DNA from: Pipra filicauda
Lineage: Eukaryota > Chordata > Aves > Passeriformes > Pipridae
Length of the DNA: 64,000 bases
Direction: 5' to 3'
Assembly (NCBI RefSeq): GCF_003945595.2
Contig: NW_024104430.1
Coordinates: forward strand, 558,001 to 622,000
The stretch's first letter is position 1, and every line of letters begins with the position of its first letter. Below the pieces are notes generated by a model. The model worked only from the letters and a program-made list of their open reading frames with translations. It was not told the origin of the DNA and searched no databases. The translations under genes were made by a program, and so were the position numbers. This document shows positions 26,377-38,115 of this stretch, one piece after another.

Positions 26377-28043
26377 CTAGGGAAAAAGACAATAAATAAA
26401 TACAAAGGAAAAAAAAGGGACAGCTTTAGTATCTTTGAGTGGCTTTTTCATTAGTCTTGGCACACATAAATATTTTTTCCTTATGCCTTTTTGAGACCAC
26501 TTTCCACATAAACTCTATTATACATAGCAATTGGCACCATGCAGCATACAGTAGGAGACAACTCCTCAAGGCATTTTGCAATCAGGACCATGGTTCGATT
26601 GCTGCAGGGTTTCTTGAAGTACAAAATTAGAAGATTTGTGCACATCAGAGAAAAGGGCTGATCCACAGAGAGCCTGTGACCTTTGGAAGCAGTTGGTCTC
26701 AATCAAGGAAGTCCCTCAGCAAGAAGATTCAAGCTGCTGAGGATATCTGAAAGTGTTTCAGCATGCAGAATAGAGCTCACAGTTTGGGGGTAAAGCCTTG
26801 CTGCCTAGCAACTATAGAGGCAGCATGGCAGAAATCTCATTGTGAGTGTTAAGACATTCTGAAAAAAAAAAAAAAGGAAGAGAATGTATGTAGTGCCTTT
26901 GGAGGCCACATGGTTTCATTATCAAACCTATTAATTAGTCCTTAATATCTCATCACATAAGAAGACATCAACTAAACTCAAAATGTGTTAGGTAATAAAC
27001 ACACACAGGTGCATGTATTTAAAAGAAGTATCCACATGGATACGTTTTGTAACTGTAAGGCAACATGGGCTCATGTTTCATTTTCACAAAAGGCTCCTCA
27101 CACTACCTTGGCACTGTGGAGAGTCTTGCAGTGTACACAAATTACATTGAAACCCATTCGGACTGAGTTCCTTAAAGGGTGTTTATGAATGAGAGTGAAG
27201 CCGCTACTTGTAACTTGCTCCAGTGAATTTTATACTGATTAGGAATCTAAAATTATTGGTCCTGGAAAATGACCAAAACTTAAGAATATAATTCTTCACA
27301 TCAGCCTGCCAATGGGCTCTAACCTTGTCCTTTAGGGATCTCAGAACATTTTATCTTTAACCTTTTTACTTAAACATTCAAAAATGGTCCAATTTGAATG
27401 TTAATTTTGATTTGTTCAACTGTCCACTAAGAATTAATTCCTCATCTAATGCCCAATTATTATGTCAAAGAAGATGAGATAAGGACTTTTAAATTATTTT
27501 CAGATCATCATTTCAGTTGCTATGTTCTTTTTCTGGATAAGGAGTAGTTAGTTTCTTATTGCTACTATTTCTAGTTGACTTTTAATGTTGTAGCATTCTA
27601 AAACTGCCTTGTTAAAACGGTTGACTGTCTTCATTTCTCATCAGCTCAGATGACTGGATCATGAATAAAGGAACGCCAGCAGTTAAATACCTATTCATCT
27701 TGTATGTAAACTAGAAGCAAAGAAGAAATATAAGAGTAGGAGAATTTGTTTATGTAAATTTTGAAGCCTCGTGGGAGTTGAAATTTCCCAACAGAGATGA
27801 AGAAAATCTGTTACAAAGGCTGACATTTTAAAGTTGGTGGGTTGAGGAAAAATCACGCAGATCCATCTTGCTGCATAAGGTGGACTTAGTGCCAGAAAAG
27901 AGAGAGGCAATTTCCCATTTGCTTCTGAGATTCTTTGGAGAAGGTACTTGCTAAGTAACTACAATATCCCTTGGAAAGGTGGCAATGATGATAAAAAAGC
28001 AGAGTATAAAGATAAATTAGGACATTATGTGTAGGTATTCAGC

Positions 28044-28102
28044 CACATGACCTCCAGAGTTCCCTTCCAACCTATATCAATCTATGACTTCATGATATTA
28101 TG
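28044..28102 (+). mobile_element. CR1 3' terminal scrap
   Basis: ACATGACCTCCAGAGTTCCC, then TTCCAACC and a decayed TCTATGACTTCATGATATT tail match the last 60 bp or so of CR1. It is an extreme 5' truncation. Confidence 0.8.
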
Positions 28103-31100
28103 ACAATAATAATAAATAGCATTGTGCAAAGAAATATATGTACAATGACGCACACAGCATTTATGTACGCCATTTTGCTTTATGAAACTGAACTTTCAAA
28201 TTCATCGATATTAAACAAAATTAAAATAAAATTAGAATTGCACTCAGCATATCAAATTAAATGATCTCTGGTGATCAGAGACATCAGTAATCATTCAATA
28301 ATGGCCATTTTGATTCCCTAATTAATTTGGGGAAAAATAAGAAGCAATGAAAAATGTCTTGCTATCACAGACAATTAACCTAAAATTTAAAAATTAATAT
28401 TAAATATGTAAGACATTACGATGATATTTTTATTTAGTTTTTGTAATAGAGTCGAGTAGCTTGACCTTGCCTGGAAAAAAAACATTCTGACACTCAAATG
28501 TTTCCCATTTTAGAAAAAATACACCTCAATAAAATGTATAGAGATTCTCATCTAAAACTTGTTGAACTCAGTGGTAAAACCTCCATTTCCTTAAAATGGA
28601 TTTTTAAACCAAAGAGGATTGGCTACATTAGGGTTAATTAATGAATGCTAAAATGACAATTTATTTTAGAGCAACTACATTTTTCAGTACAGGTGGACTA
28701 ATAGTGGTAATTCAAATAACATTATTGTCAGAGAATGGCAATCACAATGCACTCGCAGAAATGAAGCAAAATTTCCATTTCTATTTTGATCTTGAACACT
28801 GACACCTTCTAGAATGAAAAATATAAATAAAGAGCAAAGTATGTGCTGCCAGGAGATAAGTCACATTTAAGTGCATTTGAATGAGGTTACTACTGTTCAC
28901 TTAAGCAATACATTCATTTTGTAGTATTTCTAAATGGTAACTAGAACAGAAAAATGAAAATAATGCCTTGTGGATCTCTATGAAGAGATACCTTTTATTT
29001 GCAATATTACATGAATTTTGAAAGCAAATACTACCATGAAGGAAAAACACAACCTTTACCATTTTCTCATAAAAATTTAATTTCTTTTTAAGTCTAACTC
29101 ATCCACTCTCACTACTTCTGTATATTTTAGAGACTTTAGAATTAAGTTACAATCGATGTATAAACATTCCCAGGCAATGGCAGTTAACTATTTTATCTGC
29201 CTTTGGAAGAGGTGAACTGTAAAAAGACCTTTTATACCTGTTGACTAAAATTAAAAAGATAGGCAACTAACTCGAAAGTAAATGCCTTCATATTAGACAT
29301 CAAGGACAGTAAGATGAATTGTACCCAAAGTGCTAGACATGCAACTACATGAGCAACACACTTTAATGAATGTGGTGAACAGATAAATGATGTCTGCGTA
29401 AGAGATGATGGTAAAACTGTATTGCTTCACCCATAAAATATGATGGGAAGTATGTTACATGTCACGTGCTCTTGAATTACGGGAATGGGGCTTCAGCTGG
29501 CTGAAGTTCTATTGCTGGTTGCAGAGAGCAATACAAATTTTAATAGCATTTTTGCATGTAAAGAGTTTATACAGGATATGAAACTCTGGGATAGATAAGT
29601 CAAAACATCAGGAAAACCATAGCTTTGTTCAAGCAACAATACCTTGCTATCCCCAGAGTGGGAAATTATCAATAAAAATGGAAAGAGTTTTGATTGCAAA
29701 AGCTCACTCGAAAGCCACGTTCTAAAGAATTAACAGCTGCATTGATCTCTGTGGATGGTACCATTTACATTTTTTCCGATTTAAACAGAACATATTTGGA
29801 AAGACAACATTTCTGAATATCAAAATCAATCTAGCTGAAGGAGCTGCATAATTTCTGAAGCCATTTAGCAACTAGAATTTCAGATCAAGTTCCTCCTACT
29901 ATAATCATTTTAGCAATATATATCACAATGTATGTGACTACCATTGTAGCAGACAAAGGTATTAGATCATTGGACATTTTCATTTCTTTTATACTTTTTT
30001 TAAGTTAAGGACACTGTTAAGATGTTACCTGTTTTAATTAGTACATCAGTGTTCAAAAATTTGAACAGTATACCTCAGTATACTCCCTCCACAGTATACT
30101 GAAGACTGCTCTCTATATTCAGCTCTCCATTCTTGCTTCAAGCTTTGTAAATTATAAAGAATTATTTCATTTGGAATGTGAAAATGCCAGTTTCAGTGGA
30201 TTGGTAGTCATGTGAAAGTGAGAAGAGCAATTGACTCAATTCTTTGGAAGGAAACACAGTGCCATGCCACTATTCAACTTCTGTAGCACAGCCTGAATAG
30301 TAGCTGAACCAGCTTCTCTAATGCTGAATATAATTTCTGAGTTTTGAATTATGTAAAGCTCCTACTGTACTTATCTACATGAAGAGATAAGGTTTATAGA
30401 AAATGACTATTCATTTGAAAACAAGCAACAAACATTGAAAAAAAATAATGTATTTACAAACATGTTAGTGATTTGGAAAATTGTTCAAAGGTTCAGTCAA
30501 GTAGGAATAGGAACAATTGCACTTTATTCATAAATTAGTCTGCTGTCATTTCAAATCAATAGGAAAATATGTTATTTGTACTGATTTGAAATAATTTAGA
30601 GTATTGCTGAAACTATGAATAAAAAGCTACAGAAAACAGAATACCTCTGTGTAACCTAAGCAAAAGAACAAAATAGTCTCTCTACTTGTAAGGAAAGCTT
30701 TAAAGCAGTTTTCCAGATTCAAAGAAAAAACTAGATTCAGAAGGATGGTTAAGGATCTGCCTCAGGAAAAGAAAGCTGACAATAAACAAAATTCCTGTAA
30801 ATGTAACATTCTTTTCCCACTCCAGCAGACTTTCATGTGTCTCTCATATCTAGAAACTTACAGCAAGCTTGAAACAACTATTGGACAAAGAGTCCAATAG
30901 ATCAGCCATCACATCACTGCCTAGAATAGGCAGTTTGGTTGTAATTGGGATTTTATTCTTTTTATTTCCTGTTCAGAATTTGCTACTGCTGCTCATATTT
31001 GGTTTCAAACAGCATCATTAACCAGAATCACAAGTAACTTGTAGTCAGCTCTAGGGGTTCACCTCTGTGAGTGGCAAGCCTTTGAAATAAATGCATAAAC

Positions 31101-32555
31101 TCCTACAAGTTAATGCTACATGCCTAACAATCTGGAAACCCCCATTTCTCCCAGAAAATATATTGATGCCATTCAACTATATACCCACCACATAGTAAAG
31201 CTCTTGGGAGCCCCTTCCTGCTACAGCAGTTTAAGGTAATGGCACAGTTAACTGTCTCTTCAGTTTAAGATTTTCACCTTATAAAAACTTAACATTGCAA
31301 CTTCTGCATACCATTATTCACAAGCTAACAATCATTTTAATCTCTATGTTGATTTTCTGTGATAAAAAAAGGATACTTCACTCTAACGCACTAATCTGAT
31401 TACAAAATCCGCTGACTAAAACCTTTGTATGAAAACAAGTTTAGTAACTAAGACCAAGACATCCCCGTCTTAATTTTAGCTTTTGCACATTCCGGGTTAT
31501 AAATATGCAAATGTTCCTGTGGTTTGCTCAGAGCCATCCAGTTTTCCCTTGATAAATATGTAAATCAGTTTGTCTCTGCAGTGGGCAAGTAATTATCACT
31601 TCTAGACCTAGTCACTGAGAACAACACTTGAGGTAAAGATGGAAAATAATAAAACCATTGACAGCAACACAAGAAGCGGCTGCACATATGGTGAACAGTA
31701 CATAAACTCTGCATGCAACTTCGTTTAACATTCAGAGGTAGAACACAACCATTGTAAAGTGGAAATTCTGAGACAAAGTATTAGGATGATGCTATGGCAC
31801 ATTATCCAGCCAGTCAACAGAACACATCCACCTAAGAAGACAAGTGATTCTCATAAGGATGACATCAGCATGTGAACCACAAAAGTGAGAGTGAATACTA
31901 GTTAGTGCAATTCTTTGACTAGAACAGAAAATAAATGCATAACTAATTATAAAAGGTAATTCCTGAAGGAAGTAGAGTGTAGATACAGTGCAAAGCTGAA
32001 TCAGTTCTACTGCACTCCTATTTTTAAAGTTACACTATGGAAACAATCCATACAATGAAGTCTTCTCCAAAAGTACAAAGCTGGAGCCCCAAATGTGCAA
32101 AGTACCTACTATGATAGGCTAGTGGGATACTCAGTGTCAACAGGACATTCTGCCAAACAAGTGGCATCTGGTTCTGAAAAAAACATATCTACATTAGTGC
32201 TTTAATTGGTAACAGGAGTGCATATTTACAGTAAATCCAATCATGGATGGTTAATATATTTATGTTTCCATAGCAAAACCTTCTTGGATTTTGTGACCTG
32301 GATTCCTTTCAAAGTAAACTAAACTCAAAGACAAACTCTAGGAATGCAACTAAAGCACTGGCACTATTGATGGACATTCACTGTACAGAACCACAGTAGA
32401 GCTGGTCTGAAGTGAGTTTCCTGTCTCTGCTGGTGTGCTGACAGTCTCTCTCCAGCTTAGAAGAAAGTTCAGACCTGCCTGTGTTGGCAGTTTAAAACAT
32501 GGAAGAATTGATGAATCTGCCACAGAAACTCTGGTGCAAGAATAATCCAACTCCA

Positions 32556-32625
32556 CCTGTGCACACTGTAGATACATAGAGGGTACATACATACAGGGTA
32601 GATACATACAGTGTACACATCTACA
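32556..32625 (+). repeat. Imperfect (TACA)n-type simple repeat
   Basis: Repeated TAGATACATA, GTACATACATACAGGG and GTACACATCTACATC units form a degenerate tandem repeat of about 70 bp. The antisense 104-codon frame over it (Tyr/Cys/Met-rich) is an artefact. Confidence 0.6.
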
Positions 32626-35600
32626 TCTAACATAGTTACTATAAACACTTTTTAAGGTCAACAAAGCAAATTAAGAATTTCCATATGCAGATCACCTATA
32701 CTAAGAATTTGGCCTCCAAAATTCTGAATTCTTTCCACAATGAAGTCAAGTGAGGCAATTGCCTGAGGATTTAGCTACCTACCACTGCCATTCAGATCAG
32801 TAGTTGTTAGGTCCAGACAGTCTGTAGAACATCAAACCCTTTTCTGTTGGATTCACCTAGACTCAAAGTGGGAAAAGTAAATCTGAGTGCAAGCACTCAG
32901 AGAAGGGCATCTTTTAAACAAAAAACAAAGCAACTTTGGTGTAGAGTCAGCTAAGCTATCAGTGTGAACTTGTGTTTTGTTTTGATTTGGACTGACATAT
33001 AACTGTAAACTTGTAATTGATTTGTGACTGTTTATACAGTTTTATAAGTATAATGTGTCTTTCAGACCCTCAGGATAAGTTTTCAGCATAGTGCACGGCA
33101 GATTAGGTATGCACAGTTTAGCAACTATGAATAAATCAACTAAATTTTGACTTATGCATAAGGTAAGTTTTTTCCTGGAGATGAGTACCAAATCTCTTAT
33201 TTTCTTATTCATATAGGGTTCAAATTATTTTTAAGTGTGAAAGTTGGAATGATACTTTAAATATGCATAAATATATGTAGATAATAAAGCACAGAGTTAA
33301 GATGTCTGAAGACCTGTAAGTTTAGCAGCAATACAGACAATGCAGGATGGAAAAGGTTTCATATTTACATCAGTACTATAACACTAATGATGGATTACTA
33401 CAGGTCAAAAAGTATAACTATTTGGTGGTGATTTCCTTATTAGTATTAAAATTAGCTAATAAATGCGTGGCTTGAAATTCAGTTTTAGACCCTACATCTG
33501 TTGAACATAAGGCTATGTATTTCTAATGTAAATCTTAATTTTTAGCCTGCTTAAAATGCTAAAATATGAGAAATGGTGATGCAATTTTAGGAAGGTCCCT
33601 TGCATTTGCATTTTGCATGGCAACTGTAATAACTTTTTGGGTAAATTTGCATCTTCATTCTGCACACATCTAAGATGCCTTTTCACACATACAACTAAGA
33701 TGCATAATTCAAAAGACACTGTCTCATTTCCCACTTTGAGGTCTCCCATGTTTTCTTCCAAATCATGAAAGGGATTTCTTTAGGTGGGACTTAGGCAAAC
33801 TGTAATGACAACTGATGGATGCTATTCACTTTTGAATTAGACTGTCAGGGGAAGTTAAGGCTTCAGCTATTTGATCCTTCCAATATATGCTGATGGTGAC
33901 TGATTGAATAAATGTGGAGTGATAAAAGAAATTCTTCTCTATGTCTTCAAAGATTTAAACATTCACTAATGTCAGACAAGTTTTAAACTGAATGTGTCTA
34001 TGGTCCTAGACTCAAATGCCTAATGACAATATTTTGCCAGATTAAAGTATGAAGATTATGAAAAATTCAAAGCAGGGCAAATAATTTAACCCTACATTTT
34101 AATCCTCTGCTATTTTCTGAAAACTTCAAAGTATTTTTCAGTTGTTTGTTTCATTTTTATAACTTTTGTTAAATAAAATTCAAACTGTGAAAAAATGGCT
34201 GACAGCAGAGCATAAGCATTTATTGTCTTTTAACAGCCAAACTTTGCTGAATTTGGAAGCAGATGTTAAACATTTGCTATAAAACATATACTAAGAGGAG
34301 TTTTATCAACATCAAATTAATTTTCCTCATGAAATTTTAATAATTTTCATTGTTGGGTTTTCTGATTTTAATTGTGTTAATCTAATCTAACATGAAAGTA
34401 GCTGTGCATTAACTCAACCCCAATATGGAAGACATCTTTTTTTCCCCTTGACAGGACCATCACCATGAACACTTGTTAATTCACCTACTTCTCTAATTGC
34501 TTCTGGGGAACTCAGTGGCTTTTGTGCCCAAGTGCTACCAGACACTCAAAGCCTACTGAGAAATCACCATATCCAAACCACACTACCTGTGAATGAATCT
34601 CTGTACAGACACTGTTAATACCAACCAAAAAAGCAAATCTGACTGTGAAAATTGCCCTCAAGGGAGTTTTCCATTAATGAATGTAGACTTCACTCTGTTC
34701 TCTCTAGATGACATTCTGAACTTAGAAAAAGTGAACAAATAAATTGAGGGCCACAAATCTTTGATTCAGCTTTTTTTCCTGGTATATGTATATGTGTTAA
34801 ATATGACAGTATATACAGTGATTTAAACTCCAGAGGATCCTTTCTAAAGGAAAGACAAATAATTTTTCAGGTCATCCTCATTGATCACAGATTACTAGCT
34901 CAAAAGATTACTCACTATCTTGTGAAATGGGACTTCAATACCTTAATTCATCTAAGTGCTCTTGAAAAAATATTCCCAGCCTATTCAAGAAAAAGTTTTT
35001 GTTGAAGTCTCAGAGTAGTATTCAGTAGCACAGCAGATGTCTACAAGTTAAAAACAATCTGACTTTTTCTGGTCTGAGGCTTGAAAAGAGAAATATATCA
35101 TTGTCATTTAAATTGGTTTGGAAATACTTGAGGTCTCTGCTTAGGTCAAGATGTATTTGATGCCCTCAAGATACGGTGGAGGCATGAGACTATGGGGGCC
35201 CCTGAGATCATTAGGATAATTTCTTTGCTTTTTCTCTAATTTTCATTGATATAATAATAAAGCAATAAAGTGAATATGTGACGTGAAATTACTAATTAAT
35301 TGAGTTTACAAAGGTTCAATACTGTGAATGCTATGTGTCATTTTGTTTGTAATGGGAAGTTACAAAAATGTACCTGTAAGTTTTCCCCATGTGAAGGCAA
35401 GAGAGATTTCTGGAAGAGCCCTACCTTACATACAAGGATCACAGGGATTGGTGTTTAGGATAAATCTGAGGGCTAAATTTGAGATGAGGAAGGATCATTC
35501 ACACAGGAACACCACAAAGCAGCTAAAATATTAACACAGATACAAGGAACAAATTAGTCTAACTGTAAATAGATACTATTTGGGGAAGAGAGGAGATATT

Positions 35601-36575
35601 GCCAAGCTAAACTCCCCAGAGCACAGATGGCAAATAACCTCTTGAAGGCCACAACCGGCACATTTCTTACTTATGGGAACAGCACTGCTCCTATGGATAG
35701 AGAGGCAGGTATAGGTTAGTCCTCCCTACTAATGTGTTTTTCTAAAGACTAGTTATTTCTGAACCTATAAAATCAAATCTAGGAATTTGTATATAAGGAG
35801 ATATCCTTGAACAGGAAAGGTTTGGAATCTCCACATTTCACATGAATAGCTCTGTAACAGACTAGTGTTTCAGTATCACATACAGAGAGAAGTAAGCACA
35901 ATCCAGCAAATAGATTTCTGCTCTAGAAAGCACCAGAAAAGCATGCCTAGCTATACTCAGGAACTGACTGTATTGTTATCAAGATTCCACAAATAAATAC
36001 GGTAACAGTAGGACAGACTATTTGCATACAATTCCTGATGATAAATTTCACATACCAGTGTCTCCTACTTAAAACAATTATTTTTTATTCTTTTACCATG
36101 TATTCCTAAAGTTGATATAGAACAAGGAAAGTAATTAAATGTCACATCAAAAATCAGTTTACATTCTGAGAGGGAAACGTGATATTATGGTCTAGTATTT
36201 CTTGCCCAGAAAGTCCTTAAAGCTCTCTGTAACTCAACCATCTATTTCTTATGAGCAGCACCTGGGGTTGTTGCAGAACTAGTTGGCAAACTACAGCAGA
36301 ATCAACACAAAAGTTGATATGTGAATGGACTGAGAAATTTGGAATATGGAGCTTGACTACCTGAGCTCTAAATTGGTAAGAATTTTTAGGATATGTCCCA
36401 TAGAAATGTTTTAGGGATTTTTTTTAAGGACAACTGCCAATTTTTTGCGTTATTAAAAAAATGCTAGTAAAAAAGCCATCATAGCAGCACTTTGCTCATA
36501 ACATCCTGTTAAGATGTTCAAACCTTGTTCTGTAGGATGTGCTGCTTACATTATGTTTCACTCTGTCCTGAAGCT

Positions 36576-37190
36576 GGTTTGGAAGGGACCTTCAAAGATC
36601 ATCTAGTCCAACTCCCCGGCCATGGGAGGGGACATCTGTCACTAGATCAGATTGCTCAGAGCCTGGATGTGAACACTTCCAACAGTGCAGCATCCACAAC
36701 TTCTCTGGGCAATCTGTTGCAGCATTTGACCACCCTTACTGTCAAAAATTTCTTCCCAATGTCCAATCTAAATCTACATGTTTGCAGTTGAAAACTTTTG
36801 ACCTGTCTCTACAGAGGCTGGTAAGTCTTTCTCCAGTCTTTCTCATAATTCATTCCCCTTTATACATTGATAGGCTGCAATAAGGTTTCCCTGGAGCCTC
36901 CTCTTCTCTAGGCTGAACATGCCCAGCTCTTTCAGTCTGCCTTCACAGGAGACTCCTCCCCTCTGATTAAATTCACGGACCTCCTCTGGGCCTGCCTTAA
37001 CAGACCCACATCTTTCCAGTGCTGGGGACCACAGAGCTGGATGCAGTACTACAGGTGGGGTCTCACAAGAGGAGAGCAGAGGAGCAGAATCACCTTCCTC
37101 AACCTGCTAGCCATGCTGCTTTAGATGCAGCCCAGGACACTGGCTGAAAACTCACACTGTTGGCTCAAGTCAAATTTTTCATTCACCAAA
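36576..37190 (-). mobile_element. CR1 retrotransposon, 3' part
   Basis: It starts at GGTTTGGAAGGGACCTTCAA, just inside the CR1 tail, whose terminal repeat is lost. It continues through TCATCTAGTCCAACTCC, AACACTTCCAACAGTGCAGC, AATTTCTTCCCAATGTCCAA, AGGTTTCCCTGGAGCCTCCT and TGGATGCAGTACTACAGGTG to GATGCAGCCCAGGACACTGG and a degraded end. This is the complement of about 600 bp of CR1 ORF2 C-terminus plus 3' UTR. It is on the same strand as STS. Confidence 0.93.
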
Positions 37191-37714
37191 ATGAAAGGAT
37201 AAATTATATGTGTTTGAATTGTAAATAAATTTATTACTTGCTTAATGTGTGCTCCATGATTTTGTGATGTCAAAATCAACTCTACTCTGGATTAGAAGCA
37301 TATAAAGCATATAAAAGCATTCTTTTATACCTTTGACACAGCCATATACTATACATCGGCTATTCTTTTCACATTACCAAAACTAGTATCTTCCTTGATT
37401 TTGACAGAAATGCTTATACTGAGCTATTAATTTATCTCAAACATCTTGCATTGTTATCTTTGGATTTGCAGGAAGACAAAATTCATACTGTTTTTCTGGG
37501 TTAGACCATTCTTTAAGATTAAAGCACATTTACATTTGTATTATTTCTTCTTTGCCTGCTTTGTTTTTAAACTCTAGTCTGATTCAGAAAGGAAAGTAAA
37601 CTTGCTTTCTAATCCACAACCATCTCATCCACAGTGAGATACAAGAACCTAAAGAGCCAAAAATCCTTTACCCTCAGAACAGTGAAATGGCAGCTGTACT
37701 ATAAAAACATGTAA

Positions 37715-37734
37715 ACTGAAGGAACTAATGGCCA
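37715..37734 (+). repeat. Left target-site duplication of the SINE-like element
   Basis: ACTGAAGGAACTAATGGCCA; the right copy at 38116-38135 is ACTGAAGGAACTAAGGGCCA. They match at 19 of 20 positions. A duplication this long indicates target-primed retrotransposition rather than cut-and-paste transposition. Confidence 0.9.
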
Positions 37735-37735
37735 G

Positions 37736-37751
37736 TCTTCGCAAGCGAAGA
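37736..37751 (-). other. Terminal hairpin of the SINE-like element
   Basis: TCTTCGCAAGCGAAGA is a perfect 7-bp inverted repeat with a 2-nt centre, placed at the extreme 3' end of the element. The internal copy of the tail has CAGCGCAAGCGAAGAT instead, so the full hairpin exists only at the outer end. Confidence 0.8.
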
Positions 37752-37882
37752 TTTTGGGAAAGGTCATTAACCCTTCCAGCCTGCGCAGTGGATTTTTAGG
37801 TGAGACACAGCGCAAGCGAAGATTTTGGGAAAGGTCATTAACCCTTCCAGCCTGCGCAGTGGATTTTTAGGTGAGACACAGC
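37741..37882 (-). repeat. Two identical 71-bp tandem units in the SINE tail
   Basis: Unit 1 is 37741-37811 and unit 2 is 37812-37882. Each reads GCAAGCGAAGATTTTGGG at its left edge and GGTGAGACACAGC at its right edge on the plus strand. I see no difference between the copies, so the duplication is recent or was present in the source RNA. Confidence 0.95.
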
Positions 37883-38041
37883 GTGCGCTGAACTGAGCCC
37901 ACCCTTTAGTCCTGAGGTTCATCTGCCGGGGCCGAGCAAAGCTTGGACAGTGGCAGTGAGGTCCCCAGGATGTAGGTTTGTTTAGAGTGACCTTCGCTTA
38001 GGTGGATTGCCTACCAAGGCTGACGAGCTCCACCTGCCCAG

Positions 38042-38115
38042 GGGGCCGGGAATCGAACCCGGGTCGCAGAGGTGAGAGTCAGGCACTCTAACCACTAGAC
38101 CACCAGAGGCCCCTA
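38042..38115 (-). promoter_or_regulatory. tRNA(Glu)-like head with Pol III A and B boxes
   Basis: On the minus strand, box A is TGGTCTAGTGG (38102-38092) and box B is GGTTCGATTCC (38059-38049). The T-stem CCGGG/CCCGG is fully paired, and the ends GGGGCC and GGCCCC can form an acceptor-like stem. CTCTCAC occupies the anticodon-loop position as in tRNA-Glu(CUC), but the flanking stem bases do not pair. It is therefore a promoter remnant of a SINE, not a functional tRNA. Confidence 0.8.

Larger units (their letters stand above)
37735..38115 (-). mobile_element. tRNA-derived SINE-like retroposon with duplicated 3' segment
   Basis: A 381-bp insertion, GC-rich against its AT-rich intron, flanked by 20-bp direct repeats. 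On the minus strand it starts with a tRNA-like head (about 38115-38042) containing RNA polymerase III boxes A and B. The head is followed by a body of about 160 bp (38041-37883) that I do not recognise. Then come two identical 71-bp units (37882-37812 and 37811-37741) and a terminal hairpin. There is no poly(A) tail. The layout is that of a tRNA SINE: Pol III head, body, and a 3' tail recognised by a partner LINE. The head most resembles tRNA-Glu by GGTGGTCTAGTGGTTAG and CTCTCAC in the anticodon-loop position, but its anticodon stem no longer pairs, so it is not a tRNA gene. The partner LINE is unknown. It lies in the 22.7-kb STS intron in the same orientation as the gene. Confidence 0.85.

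Noticed and set aside
37741..37882. CRISPR-like repeat
   Set aside because: Only two directly adjacent identical units with no spacer, in a eukaryotic intron.
38042..38115. Functional tRNA-Glu gene
   Set aside because: A and B boxes and the T-arm are good, but the anticodon stem does not pair and the sequence continues into a repeat body enclosed by a target-site duplication; it is a SINE head.
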